A stretch of DNA of 64,000 nt from Bedellia somnulentella (taxonomy: Eukaryota > Arthropoda > Insecta > Lepidoptera > Bedelliidae), in assembly GCA_963576735.1 (NCBI GenBank), contig OY755170.1:26024875-26088874 (forward strand). The letters are read 5' to 3'. Positions 35,789-48,394 of this stretch are shown piece after piece (within the stretch, counting starts at the first letter, position 1; each line of letters opens with the position of its first letter). A program made the position numbers and the translations under genes. Below the pieces are notes generated by a model. The model did not search any database, had not been told where the DNA came from, and saw nothing but the letters and a program-made list of their open reading frames with translations.

Positions 35789-36763
35789 CGTATTATCTAT
35801 TCAGTAGATATTTGTATACAAGCTTATCATATTCTTAGTTGAGAATAGCGAAAATGGAACTAATGATGAATCATTCAAATTTATAAGGACTTGTTGTAAC
35901 TTTTTAAATCGATGATCGGTTTTTAAATCAGGTTTCCTCTATAAATACAAAAGTAAAAAAAACAAGGAAAATCGTAAATTATTAACTTTAAATCACAATG
36001 ATTATTTTTAAAACGTTGCTATAGTTTTGCCCAAGCCCAGGATATCTAACACAGTCGTATTAATGTATGTATATTCGTAAATTAAATGAACACTAGAGGT
36101 AGAAATTGGACAAAGCAAACATTTAAAAAGATTAAAGTAAAATTTTTGCCGTATTTACCACAACCGGGAATAAAAACCAGCCCTAAAATATAACATAAGA
36201 AATTGTAATAAAACGGAACATGTTCTGACTAGAGAGCTCTTGATATTCGACTAGTCATTAAGCCCAAGGGGGTGGAAAAACATGCGCCATTATCACAATA
36301 ACATCTTTATAACTCACTTGATTCGAAATGCGGTGGTTTTACATATTTTTTATTTTTTCCTCCTTTGCCTAATAGTTTAATTCACAACTGTATTCACTAT
36401 TACATGCATAACTTTAAGGTTAAAACATAATAGTACCATACCGTAAAGCATTGTCAAATCTCCAGGAGTCTTGAAATATAAATAAATAAATAATAATATA
36501 TAGACATATTATACACAGATCAATTTTACCCCAAACTTAGTAAGACTTGTACTATGGGATACTAACTCAACGATAGGCACCACTTTAGGCATAGAAAATA
36601 AGGAAAATGATAGCATCTGTTCGAATATTAGAAACGGTTCTTTTGGTTAGAACGGGTTGCTAACCGCAACGCCTAAATGCCACAAGATCTCTTACAATCA
36701 TACTCGCGTGCGATATCACTCATGGGAACATATAATATATAGTGTAATTCTTCACATTTGTGT
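35789..36763. other. No recognised feature
   Basis: AT-rich intronic sequence without an exon or repeat that I can identify. Confidence 0.4.
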
Positions 36764-37015
36764 AGTATCAGCTTAGAATAGCACTACCATATTACTGCCC
36801 GCGGGTGTCCGTAAGAGGCGACTAAGTGTATTGCGGCTTTTTAATTGATATTTGGGCGATGCGTTTAGAGACCTATCACCAAGAAACTTTGTTTTACAAT
36901 ATTTTCCCCACTTACCTTCCCTTCCTCCTAGTCTTTAAAGTGACTGAGGAATTTCGTATTCTGGAGCTCTGGCTTACCTTTTTAGGGAATTGAGCATATG
37001 AATGTATGTATGTTC
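36764..37015 (+). mobile_element. SINE-A, diverged full length
   Basis: TAGTATCAGCTTAGAATAGC, GTAAGAGGCGACTAAGTGT, GGGCGATGCGTTTAGAGACC and a shortened tail (GAGCATATGAATGTATGTATG). The internal CTTACCTTCCCTTCCTCC is an insertion relative to other copies. Confidence 0.85.
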
Positions 37016-39710
37016 AAGTGTTGGTAGATGGTAGACATGTGTGATAGAGTGAACTAGAATTTTAGATTCTAACTGGCAATATGAAGGATTTACTAACTAT
37101 TGATAGTAACTAGTAACAGTGCCAGTATATTTTTGTCAAATATTATATAAATATAAGATGACACAAACGTTCTGCCTAAGCTATTGGTTCGCAACTATGT
37201 GCTGTGTCGAATAATGCAAAAGCATACTTGGAGGCTGACTCACAGTTAATGGCGTTCGGGTTCTGATTTATAAGTCGGCTTGGAAATGTATCGAGTATAC
37301 CAACCGATAACGAAGGTTTACGAGTTTATACATAGGGTCGTTTCAATTGGACCAGAACATAACTAAAACTGATTATATACGTAAGCCTATGTGACTTCGA
37401 AACTAACTCATTTCTTATCGTGGATGTCATAGAGGGTGATTGAAGATATAAGGGAGGATATGAGGATTTAAGTGAATGGTCTCTGGGTAAACAGACTTCA
37501 TTTTACATTATTTTATTATAATTAATATAATTTTAAAAATGTTTTAAATACACGAATATAAATCACCATTCCTAACTTTCCCCGACTAAATAGTCATCCT
37601 ATCATGTATGTATTATTGAGCATATTGTCAAGGCCTGTTATAAACAAATTTCACCTAAACGTCAACATAATGGACACGTAAAATTGTTTCGGAATAAGCA
37701 AACACAGTGCGGGTCAGTGAAAGTTAATATTTTACATGTTTTGAGCAGAAACGATAACCACGCGTAATCGCTAACTGAATGGTGAGAGACGCTCTCTGCA
37801 GCTAACATGGATAAAATCACGAATGCAATACGGAGGTCGAAAATAAATTAGGTGGGTCTCTGAAGTCAGAAAAATATATAAAAAACATCTTCAATGAGAA
37901 AATGGATGAAATTGTGGTAAGCGAAAGAGTTTGCCAGAATTGTACAAAGTGATAGCCTACCTCAATGGAAATTAGTGGTCAGTAGAAGTAGAAAAGTTAG
38001 GGTGTTTTTTTGAAGTCATCGTAAGGGAAGGAACAAAAATACTAGCAAAACTAGTCTTGAGTCGCCTCGGGTCGTACAAAAAGAGTAAGATGGAAAAAAA
38101 CACGCTTCTTAGTGTGATAGCTATTTTTTTTGTTATGATGTAATTATCTGCAATCATCAATATGACCATAAGTCCAGTATATGAAATATATACGCTCACT
38201 TAATTTCATTTTGGTATGGAGACGGAAAATGTTAAAGGACTAATAGAATGGACCATGGTATGTACGAAGTTCTCGATATTCAAGACCAACTTGCGCCTAA
38301 CCGGTTTTATGTTATCGCTTTATTAAGTAGGCGTTTCTTTACGACTAATTATACTTATTTTGGCAGAAATAAATAATTTGACACGTTTTTGAGAAGGATA
38401 TGGAGTGCAAATGCAAAGCTTACGATCTAATATATTTTTTGGTGCAGATTGTAAATGATTGTTTGACATCTGAAATTAGTCCCTAATTTTTTTTTTTCAG
38501 ATTAAGTTATTTTTATAATTAGTAATTAGTTATCTTTGTGTAATTCTTTCAATTTGTGGTGAAGTTGAAGAAAAGATGTTAAACTTTACGCAGACTGCTA
38601 ATTTCTGTACCTACATCATGCTTAATAAAAAAAACTTGTATTTAAGATAATCAGACAACAAATAATAAAGAAAAACGGGGTGCAGTGAGAGTATAGTCTC
38701 ACTGCATCCCGTGACGTATAAGGGATTAGTACCGAAACTGCTGTGTAGCTTTTCAATGACTCAAATAATTTGTAATATACGTCCGTACATTGCTGCGTCA
38801 AATTCCATATAACTGGTATTATCATTATCGAAATGTATATTAAATGTTAGTTGTAACCAGATATTTGCGTATGCTGGCTCTAGAAGCCGTACAAAATACT
38901 AAAAGCAATTGTTTACAAAAGCTATGGGTAATTAACTTATGCTTTGGATACAGAATCGCTGATGGCAACATTTCCAAGTAAATAAGGATAGCTTTTGACT
39001 ATTAAATAGCAGTATTATATCGGTTTTATTATTCATGAGTATGCATACTTTGTTGTGTGCCCTTCTAGTGTCGGCTAAGCGGGATTCCGGCTCTTCCGGT
39101 CGCGGTGAGTAAAAAAGAAATTGGAACTTTTAAAGTTATCCGTGGACAATATACCTACTTGTAAACCCGTAACCATATTTTTTTCGATTCTGAGATTATA
39201 GCCGTTAGTATAGTAGGTACTTTGTCATAAACACTTCTCAAATTTGTGTGACTTGATTAAGAATAACGTTAAAACTGTATGAAATTCAAATCTTGCATAT
39301 TTTTTTCTATATACTACTTCTTCATGAATCAAGTATTGTATTACTGTTTATGTGTAGTTTAGTCAAAAAAGCTATTTCAAACATGTCACATAATTGTCAA
39401 TCATAAAAACTCTCATTTGAAAATTCATTCCCATAGTTATATAACTTTACGTTAATGTTCTTTAACCTCACACTGGTTATAAGCAACAGTGCGCACATAT
39501 GTCTAAGGGCCGCATAATGAATGATACAAATAAAATAATAAACAAGAAACTCTGTCTCCGCCTGCATTAAAAATAAAACTGTGCATAAAATAAAACTTGC
39601 ACTGAACCATTTCATTTGTGGTCCAAACAATGAGAGAAAGAGTTATTTTAAATCTATGTCTTTAAGTAATAGCGATTAGTATAATACACTTTAGTATATT
39701 ATATTTAAAA
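37016..39710. other. Mostly unassigned; RTE relic at about 37915-37980 and weak SINE-A relic at 39066-39215
   Basis: GTTTGCCAGAATTGTACAAAG with CCTACCTCAATGG is an RTE 3' relic. TAGTGTCGGCTAAGCGGG and TATAGCCGTTAGTATAG are possible ends of a decayed SINE-A. No host exon was recognised. Confidence 0.4.
38675..38712. repeat. 16-bp near-perfect inverted repeat, 6-bp loop
   Basis: ACGGGGTGCAGTGAGA (38675-38690) pairs with 38697-38712 with one G-T type mismatch; the loop is GTATAG. It is GC-rich in an AT-rich setting. Confidence 0.93.
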
Positions 39711-39935
39711 CTAGTGGACCGCCGCAGTTTCATTCGGGTAGTATTATTAAAAAACATGAAATTTTGTGTTATGATGATGATATATATAGCGTATGTTTCT
39801 TCTTTAGGTTGTAGGTTTCTATTGTTGACAGATTTTTTATGACTGTCAAGTGGTTGTTGAGCATATTAATTACAGACAAACAAAGACACAAACAAATCTT
39901 TAATACATAATATACTTAGGTAAAGATACTATGAA
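39711..39935 (+). mobile_element. Lepidopteran 'ACTAGTGG' repeat, short copy
   Basis: AACTAGTGGACCGCCGCAGT and ATTCGGGTAGTATT match the head of the 34531 repeat. The copy ends in ACAGACAAACAAAGACAC and a CTTTAATACATAATATAC tail, about 225 bp in all, so it is internally deleted. Confidence 0.6.
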
Positions 39936-41426
39936 TTAAGATTCAGTAAAATAAATAAAATAAATAAATAAAAAGATTTTATTTGCCTTTTTACACATAC
40001 TACAAAAAAAAAGTCTATGTCATACAGTGAAAAGAAGTTAAAAAAGAAGAACTAATTAAATAACAATAAAAAAAAGACAAAATGGTTACGAGCTCGGTCT
40101 AACCACTTAAAGCGGATAGCTCCAGTAATTAGTTTAATTATTTGTCACTTTACTTTCGTTTTCTATCAGACTCTTCATACCTACCATCGTCAGTGTACGT
40201 CATTGTGTTTTTTTAATATTTATCTAATAATTTGGTATTTTGGTAATACATCTTTAGTCTTCTGATATTTTGTATGGTGGGCTATCGTGTTCGCATGTCA
40301 TTTTATCTCGTTGTACTAGGTCGAACTTTATTTTATAAGAGATAGGTTTTGTAAATAATATGAAAATCGCAAAGCAAACGAAATCGCATGATTATAAAAA
40401 ATAAAAATTCGCAAACATCTTGTATCTACTGCAATCAAACATCCAATCGCAACCAAATATAAAAACAATCAAATCATAACACTATTGTAGATAACTCACA
40501 CCTTCATAATTCAATAACGATGCGTATATCTCACATATCTCGTGTTAATTATACACGCCATCGAGGGTGAGGATTAGTATAATAATATTTAGTTGCGGAT
40601 TATACCGAATCCGTTCTCTTATGATTTGAGCCCCACGTGCAACAATAAGTGGGACTTAGTCAGCCGCGCTGCGAGAAACAAGTTGGGAATGATGCGTCAT
40701 GCTTTCTCAATAAAATGGGTGCAAGCGGTTACTTGCCTCCGCAACCATCCACTAGACCACTTTGCAACATCTTCTACACTTTACCACTTTTAAAAATTAT
40801 ACACTTTACACTCCACAACGTTCCATAAACTTATAAACCAACACACATTTCAATACTGCATATGTACGTAAGGCCTTTGAACTCTCTATCGTCCATTTGT
40901 AGAAGACAGCTGTAGGAAAGTTTGTAGAATAGAATTTTTGTAATGGATGGGTTATCAATTGCTCACGTGTCTGTTTATTCATTTAAGATGATCGTTTTAT
41001 TGTGAACTTAGTTGATTGCAGTTTACAGCTGGGATGGAAAATAGCGACTTAGATTTTTAAAACAGAAACCACATAACAAAGGGCAGTTTTTTGAAAGTAA
41101 CTTTAACCACACATGACATATAGACGATTAATTTAGTTCTCGACGATACAGAAGAAAATATAAGAGTTAACTTCTAACAAAACAATCTGAAATATAATGC
41201 GGAACATTCGCGCAATAGCGAGCACAATTTCGCTTCAATATACAAGCTATTCTATACATATGTGTGTTCCCCGTTGTCAATACAAGGGGGCGTCGCTTGT
41301 TTGTACAAAGGATGTCTAATTAACTGGCGACCTGTTTTGCACTATGAGCACTTAGTAACTAAGCAACAAATACGTTGTATTCATGGATGTAATTTCATCT
41401 GATCCTTTGTCAGCACAATTTTTTAT
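39936..41426. other. No recognised feature
   Basis: Intronic. The 66-codon frame at 40593-40793 lies in a short GC-richer patch but has no recognisable domain. Confidence 0.4.
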
Positions 41427-41668
41427 ACATACATATACTCACGGCTATAAATCCCTAGATGGGGTAGCCAGAGCTAAGGAATTAGAAATTTTTCAGCCAC
41501 TTTTGGAAAGTTAAGTGGGGAAAAGATGGTAAAATAAAGGTTGTTGGTGATGGGTCTCCAACCGCATCGCCCAAAAATCCCTTAAAAGCCCCAATACCGT
41601 TAGTCGCCTCTTACGTACACCCACCGGAAGAAATGGGGTAGTGCTATTCTAAGCCGACACTACACAGC
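41427..41668 (-). mobile_element. SINE-A, full length, with target-site duplication
   Basis: All blocks are present in minus orientation. It is flanked by ATTTTTTAT at 41418-41426 and 41669-41677. Confidence 0.92.
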
Positions 41669-42284
41669 ATTTTTTATTTTTTATACAGCACAATGTTTTA
41701 TACTAGCTAAAATAAACAATCAGAAGATTGCAGAAACCGATATTTACAGGAAATATACTAATTTCAAGAATGGTTAGATGATGATTATGATGACACAAAC
41801 CTTTTAACTTGAAATCGCGACTACCGAAATGTCATACTTCAGCAGCTAAGTGGTAGAGAGCGAAGTTATAACGCTAAATCGTTGTTAAATGTGGACAAAT
41901 CATCACATGATAATGGGAAGATATAGCCATATGCATTTCCGATGTTAAAACTGTATTTTCTGAGTTCTACTAAATGGACCAACCATACGTATGAGAATAA
42001 ATCACTTTTAATTATAAAATCATGTAGCTAATATTCATCCTATTATCAAATTAATTACAGCTAGGTATAAAATATGTAGTACTGCTCAAATATTGTAATC
42101 GAATTTTTGACGACTTTTTTTTTTTTGGTATGATTTGATTAAATTAGTTTTTTATATGTTCAAATCTCTCAAAAAAAGATGTGTTTTGTGGGATCTTTCA
42201 AGTTAAAAGAAAATCAACGCATTTATTTCAAACCAGTATCAGCTAGTTTTACTCTCTAAGGTTAACTGTTAAAGTTGGGGGATA

Positions 42285-42475
42285 AAAAGGCTATGAATCT
42301 CTAAAAAGGGTGGCTAGAAATTCAGAATAATTAAAAACAGCCACTTTTGGAAGTTGTGTGAGGAAAAGATTGTAATACAAAAGATGATTCGTGATGCGTC
42401 TGCAACCAGATCACCGAACAATCGCATAAAAACAGCTTCAATACCCGCCGGATAAAATGGGTTAGTGATGTAATG
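42285..42475 (-). mobile_element. SINE-A, decayed
   Basis: The minus strand still shows CCACTTTTGGAAGTTG (as read on plus), a decayed GGTTGCAGACGC block and ACTAACCCATTTTATCCGG. Much more diverged than neighbouring copies. Confidence 0.65.
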
Positions 42476-42979
42476 AACCGAGCATATACATCAAAATAAG
42501 GATGATTACACGTTATTCGAAATAAAGATATTTTAGTCACTATAAATGATAAAACAGACATTCAAGTTAACATTATAAATTTCTAAGAACTTAAGTACAT
42601 TCTAAGTAGAGCTTCGAAATATTTAAGTACGTCTTTATGTACCACAGCTATATTGATTTTATTTTTTTATATAAGAAAGATAAATTCTTTTTAAGAAGAA
42701 TTCGAAAAGCATCGTTTTTGTTTCGTCTATTTTAGTTATTTTTATTGTTTATAGGCGCATATTTCTTATAAATTTTGTAGCTAATTGTCGGTTAAATATT
42801 TTGCAGAAGGGAATAAACTTTTTTTTTGTTTGTTTTTTTTATACCGAGTATAAAATTGGGATATCCTCCGAATTAATTCTGTGCTTAGCCGGGCGTTTGA
42901 CGCAATATAGTACTATTATAAAATCTGCCGACCTGCACCAGCCCAGCACGCTGTATATCTAAAACACCCTATTTTGGGG

Positions 42980-43195
42980 TACATGCCGCATACGAGGAGA
43001 CCTTATTGAGACATATAAGATATTGCCGGGCTACTACAATGTACCACGACTAAAAGATATGTTTGTAATGAACAAAAGTAGGAACTTGAGAGGACATTCT
43101 CTAAAACTATCACACTCCTCGTGTACAAGTAATCCGAGACACAATTTTTTGCCAAACCGTGTGTGGATGTGGATATACACACATCAGCAAAATAT
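42980..43195 (+). mobile_element. CR1/L2-type LINE fragment, RT C-terminus
   Basis: From 42993 the frame reads RGDLIETYKILPGYYN, then MNKSRNLRGHSLKLS and NFLPNRVWMW. This order (RGDLIETYKI ... TRGHSLKL ... FF.NRVV..WN) is the conserved region after the thumb in CR1/L2-like reverse transcriptases. It runs straight into a SINE-B. Only about 65 residues survive. Confidence 0.8.
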
Positions 43196-43219
43196 TGCTG
43201 CTAGTGTATTATCTCGAAT

Positions 43220-43577
43220 ACATAACATACATAAACGTTCACGCCGCATATCCCCGAAGGGGTTGGCAGAGGTACTAATACTTCTGAACATCACGTGACT
43301 TTGTCACCTGGTGTTCAGAGTACCCACGTTTTGCATGGACAGTGTACTCACGTGATATCCCTATCGCCTATCGCCGTTTTGTACGAATACACTGTCACAT
43401 GACTAAGTACAACTCAGCCATGTGGGTTTCCTCACGATGTTTTCCCTCACCGTGATAAATTAACCACACATATGTCTTTTAGAAAAGACAAATTGGTGTA
43501 GGCCCGACCCAGGATTTGAACACTAGTCGTTTGCACGATAACCGAGTGTTCTACCCACTGGGCTATCACGGTTGTCT
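43220..43577 (-). mobile_element. SINE-B, full length
   Basis: Nearly identical to the 31037 copy, including the tRNA-like head. TCTCGAATA at the left edge and TCTTGAATA at the right edge form a target-site duplication with one difference. A small rearrangement (GATATCCCTATCGCC) replaces GATAGGGGGCAGGCC in the body. Confidence 0.9.
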
Positions 43578-43837
43578 TGAATAATAATAATAATTTGAGC
43601 TACTTCGTTATGACATATATATTGTACATTTGAATATTGTTGATGAAATATCACTGTAGTATGTTCAAATGTCTGTATTTTTTATGACAAACCTAGGCAT
43701 ATAAAAATTGTAATAATAGAATTCTTTGAGATTGATGACATAGAAAGTTTGACAATGCTTTGTTTCAAGCATGAAAGACCATTAAGCTAGATCAGGGTTC
43801 CTGCGATTCATGGAACTATGGACTCACTCAAGACTCA

Positions 43838-44518
43838 AGCGTTCATGCCATATATCTCCAAAGGAGTTGGCAGAGGTACTAATACTTCTGAACATTATTA
43901 CCATTATTCATTACATTGTCACCTGATGTTCAGAGTGCCCATATTTTGCTTGGACAGTGTACTTGGGTGATTAGGGGTAGGTCTATTGCCATTTGGTATG
44001 AATACACTGCAACATGACTGCCTCCATGGTTAAGCACTTGGTTTCAAGTACAGATGTCTTTGGTTCGATCCACGGGGGGTTGTACAAATTTAATTTGAGA
44101 GATTTAACCTAGTTTGGAAGGCTTAAATCACCTGATTATCGGAAAATTAAGATGATTCCATGCTTTGGAGGGCACGGTAAGACATTGGTCCCGCCTTCTA
44201 TTATGGTAGTAGTCGTTAGTCTGCCAACCTGCAATTGGCCAGCGTGGTGGACTAAGGCCAAATTGCCCCATATAGGGTAGGCTCGAGCCCCTTGGTGGGG
44301 ACATATATGGGCAGTGAGGACACTGCAACATGACTAAGTACAACTTCATCATGTGGGTTTTTTCACAGTGTTTTTCCCTTACCATTAACAACCATGATAA
44401 GTTAACCACACATATGACTTTAGAAAAGACAAATTGGTGTGACCTTTAATAATTATTAGAACCCACGCCTGTCTGTTTTGACAATTGGTTGATCTACCCA
44501 TTGGACTATCATTGCTGC
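43838..44518 (-). mobile_element. SINE-B, older copy split by SINE-C
   Basis: The left part (43838-44019) and the right part (44336-44518) together make one SINE-B, diverged from the younger copies, with the tRNA-like head decayed (TACCCATTGGACTATCATTG). The SINE-C between them is described separately. Confidence 0.88.
44020..44319 (+). mobile_element. SINE-C, copy 2, nested in SINE-B
   Basis: A 300-bp copy from GCCTCCATGGTTAAGCACTT (with box B TGGTTCGATCC) to GGGCAGTGAGG. It is flanked by the 16-bp duplication ACACTGCAACATGACT at 44004-44019 and 44320-44335, both parts of the host SINE-B. The body contains the TAGTCGTTAGTCTGCCAACC block shared with the 57583 copy. Confidence 0.95.
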
Positions 44519-44913
44519 TTTACTTTACTTAGCTTGTTGAACTATGGATGTAATGAAAGCCATGGCAGGTTCACTTATGTGGTCAATAAATATACTAATG
44601 AATGTGAGCAAGAAAGTGCCTAGATCTCAACTGATTATTGATTTCCGGAACATTTTTTTCAATAGGGCTCATGTATTTATATATGTTTTGAGAGTACATG
44701 ATCTAAAACCAGATTAAGAAACCCTGATATACAACTTTTCATACTATTAAGTGGTTTTAAAACATAGATATAAAGGTCATGTAGGTAGGGTAGGTAGTGG
44801 TACTCTATTTCTTCCTGCAGATGACATATGAGTCAGCTGCATCTGCATCCATGCTTGTAAAGGCTGATGCCAAACTCCAGCTTTGGGATTATAGCCATGA
44901 TGACTATACAGGT

Positions 44914-45146
44914 GTCGGCTTAGAATAGCACTACCCCATTTCTTCCGGTGGGTGTATGTAAGGGGCGACTAACGGTATTGGGGCTATTAGGGATTTTTGG
45001 GAAATGCGGTTGGAGACCCATCACTAACAACCTTTATTTTACCATCTTTTCCTTACTCAATTTCCAAAAGTGGCTGAGGAATTTTTAATTCCTTAGCTCT
45101 GGCTACCCGTCTAGGGATTTATAGCCGTGAGTATATGTATGTATTT
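44914..45146 (+). mobile_element. SINE-A with 10-bp target-site duplication
   Basis: The head starts at GTCGGCTTAGAATAGC. The duplication CTATACAGGT lies at 44904-44913 and 45147-45156. All blocks are present. Confidence 0.9.
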
Positions 45147-46000
45147 CTATACAGGTATAGATAATTATCATGATATGATCATCAACCTTTTGATGGAGTA
45201 AGCAACTATTGGGAGATATGGCAGGCCAGAGCAGGATATAACAAATATCAATTGTGGATTTCAAATGCTCCAAGAGGTAGACAAGTCTGTAGTCTACTGT
45301 GCTACAAAATTAATAAATTTATAAACATATAAGCAGTACAATGTCAAACAAATCATAAGATTACATAAATAGCTTTTTGTTGTGAAATAATAGTGATATT
45401 TTGTTGATAAGTGTCTTCCAAAATTAATAAAATAACTGCATGAAAACAATACTTAATTAGCAGGTCATTTTATTAGATCAATAATAATGTAATTTAAATT
45501 TTCTATCAATTTTGTGTTCTTATTTATGGGTGTGTGAGATGTCTAAGTGACAGTGACTTAAAAAACAATACAAAATTAAATATTTTTCATTGTTTTTTGT
45601 ACCTCTGTAGTTAAAAAAAAACTCATGAGAGACAACACCGCCTATGGAAGTGTTTGTCATCATCATTTACAAACAAAGAACTACCAGAACGGTCTTATAA
45701 GATAATGAAGGGATAAGCGTTCTTTTGCAACAACTAAACATTACTCATCGTTATCAAAAAGTAGATAAGTATAGTTCATGGTAGTACATAAATATCTTTG
45801 CAACATCCAAGTTTTTGCTGCACCTGTTCTAAGCAACAACAATATAGAAAATGTCGTACAAAACCTGTTCCTAAAACTCTCTGTTAATCATAGAACAAAC
45901 AAATCAAACCATAATAAGAAACCAAAAAGTTTTTGGCTATAAAATCACAATCGACAAAGAATATTGATTGACTGAAATGAGTTCTGCTGCATTAACTTAC

Positions 46001-46088
46001 CTTCGGATAACTCCAGCTCCAATTCAGCTAGTTTGTCTCTTATCTCGTCGGGCAACTTGGATACATCAACACATAACTCCGCCATCAT
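46001..46088 (-). CDS. DIP2: DIP2, first coding exon (start codon to donor)
   Basis: On the minus strand an ATG at 46088 (a second, adjacent ATG follows) opens a frame reading MMAELCVDVSKLPDEIRDKL and AELELELSE, ending one base into the next codon at the donor GAAG|GTAAG. An in-frame TGA lies 18 bp upstream, so this is the true N-terminus. LP-EI/VR-KLAEL-LELSEGDITQKGYEKK is the DMAP1-binding domain that begins all DIP2 proteins; the G of GDITQKG is split between this exon and the exon at 16866-16946. The protein is a large cytosolic factor with two tandem adenylate-forming domains encoded beyond the window. The gene is read leftward, divergent from Mbs at 52130. Which of the two ATGs is used cannot be told from sequence. 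Confidence 0.95.
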
Positions 46089-46210
46089 GAAAATCCAAAG
46101 TTTTCACACAAAACAATTAAGTTCAACGCGAACACTCTAGGATCCCATCGTGAAATATAGCCATCTTGAATTTAGAACAATCACTCCCCAATGAAACTCC
46201 TCGACAGACT
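46089..46210 (-). promoter_or_regulatory. DIP2 5' leader and proximal promoter region
   Basis: Upstream of the start, on the minus strand, lie AAGATGGC (46160-46167, a YY1/Pho-like core) and an inverted CCAAT (46188-46192). There is no TATA box at a usual spacing. The transcription start is not determined. Confidence 0.45.
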
Positions 46211-46863
46211 GGCACAGAATTTTAAATTTTAACCAAATTTTACACTAGAGGTCGCTTTAGCGGCTGCGCCACAGTTTGTTTTCTTTGCCGAATAATAATG
46301 ACACAGAAATCAAGGAAATTACATATTTGTGTGTGTTTGTTTTCAGAAAGTAGAATATAATGAAAAATACAAGTGAATAATTTTGTAGATCCTGTCGATG
46401 AAAATTACAGTTTAATAGGTACCTATTAGTAATCATCGTCAAGGTTTTGTCTTGATTATTGTTACAGTATTTTTAACAGGTGGTTCAATCTTTTCAACGG
46501 ACTTCAAAAACAAAAATATTGATTCGATTGTTTGTTTAAAAAAATATTGTAAAAATTATAAATCTATATGTAAAACATTGACAAACATCTAGCATTGAAC
46601 TTTTTATTGCCTTTGAATGTTTATTTATATTTTGGGCGGGAATGTCTTTATGGTCGCAACTATTGATTTGTATACTATATGGATAAGAAGTAATGGAAAA
46701 AAAGGGCCAAATAATTTTCGACACAAAATGGCTGACAACTAATGAAATGTTAGCAGAGGTTGGTTTTTTTGCTGCTTAGCACAAAAATTAATAATGCTAC
46801 ACACACTCGGCCTGATAGTATTAAATTTTCTGTCTTTCAAAACTATTTGGGTCACTATATTAA
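46211..46863. other. Intergenic, no recognised feature
   Basis: AT-rich DNA upstream of DIP2. AAAATGGCTG at 46725-46735 is a further YY1-like core. No exon was seen. Confidence 0.4.
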
Positions 46864-47111
46864 GCTGTGTAGTGTCGGCTTAGAATAGCACTTCCCCATT
46901 TCTTCCGGTGGGTGTACGTAAGAGGCGACTGACAGTATTGGGGCCTTTAAGGAATTGGGCGATACGGTTGGAAACCCATCACCAACAACCTTTATTTTTA
47001 CCATCTTTTCCCCACTCACATTTCCAAAAGTGGCTGAGGAATTTCTAATTCCTTAGCTCTGGCTACCCCTTCTGGGGATTTATAGCCGTGAGTATAAGTA
47101 AGTAAGTAAGT
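46864..47111 (+). mobile_element. SINE-A, full length
   Basis: From GCTGTGTAGTGTCGGC to GTGAGTATAAGTAAGTAAGT. The tail is (AAGT)n rather than (ATGT)n. Confidence 0.92.
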
Positions 47112-47653
47112 ATATTTTCACTTGAGAATAAATTTTAATTATTAACACAGATACGTGACCTTCATAGTAATTACAACAGATATTCTATGTGACATTCATT
47201 ACAAACTGCACACATATACAAGTGTTACAAATGAGTGAAACAAAAGATGCGAAAGATCTTGCAAATAAGAGAGATAGTTATAATACTAATGATTGCTCTT
47301 CAAATATTTTCTCTGTCTTATTTTCTTGACATCACAATATGGCTTCTTGGCGTCTGTTATTAGATTGTTTGAAAAACTATTGAAATATGTTATATAATCT
47401 TAATATATTTGCATTCTGACAAGTGGTACGAGATTCCTTGTAGGTATTTTGTTTACTTTAGACATGTATATCCGACCTCAACCAAATTTTGCATGATGGT
47501 CAAAAGCATCAAGGACCAGATTGTGACGGAGAGATTTTTTGAATAAATATTACCATCGAGGAATGGGCACCCTTTAAAGTTTCCTATGAATAATAATGAT
47601 AATAATATATATACATATATTTAGTTTTAGATGTAAGTCTATGCGAAACAACT

Positions 47654-47816
47654 GTAAGATTTGTAAGATTTAATCTATTTTGGTCGGATATTGCAGGCTC
47701 GGTACACCAGATTACCTTAAATTAGGAAGATTCTGCGCTACGTAGGGCATGTTAAGCCGTTGGTAGTTAGTCCGCTAGCTGCACTAGATCAGCGTGGTTG
47801 ACTGTGGCAAAATCTT
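47654..47816 (+). mobile_element. SINE-C fragment
   Basis: GTAAGATTTAATCTATTTTG, TTAAGCCGTTGGTAGTTAGT and CAGCGTGGTTGACTGTGGC match the SINE-C body. Head and tail are lost. Confidence 0.7.
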
Positions 47817-48394
47817 CTATTAAGGCTTTTATACTTGACTATTCGGGGCTTATTATATTTTTATAACTGCTTTTACATTATTAAAGTACACCAAGGCAAA
47901 ATGAATTTGAGGCTTAAGTTTTTGTGAAATAGTATTATATTTTAATTGAGACATATGATTTTTATGAAATATTAATGAGATAGCCCTACAGCTAATAAAT
48001 GCCTACCCATATTGCGAGTCTCAATCAAAATTGTGTTTTTGATTACAATATCTTCGATCATATATACCAAATATACACCAACAAAGCACGAAAAGCGGCC
48101 CGGCAAAACAGCGTTTATATATTTATGATAAGTACTGTTTCACTAACAGTCGCGTGCTAGACCTTAAGCGGAATAATCCTCTGTGAAAAGAAGACAAGGA
48201 TTAAAATTATGGAATGTCATACTTTGGGTAAGTATAAATAGTTTGTATTCCATCACCACATCGTAAGTATTTCAACTGCGATGTCAAAAAGTTGTTGACT
48301 TGCAATAAATAAAAATAAAAAGCGTTTATTTACTAGAAACAACAGTAAATGCGGTGGTAGGTTTTTTCGTCTTTTTCTGCCTTGTGGCGTGTAA
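47817..48394. other. Intergenic, no recognised feature
   Basis: AT-rich. A AAATAAAAATAAAAAGCG run near 48308 may be the tail of a decayed retroelement. Confidence 0.35.

Larger units (their letters stand above)
16947..46000 (-). other. DIP2 intron 1 (about 29 kb)
   Basis: The donor at 45996-46000 (GTAAG on the minus strand) and the acceptor at 16947-16950 (ACAG) define a 29,054-bp first intron. Most of the window's SINEs lie in it. No further DIP2 exon or host gene was recognised inside. Confidence 0.85.

Noticed and set aside
44128..44409. Minus-strand open frame sharing MSPPRGSSLPY with one at 57533-57715
   Set aside because: The shared peptide comes from the SINE-C 3' end read backwards at both loci; it is a repeat shadow, not a conserved gene.
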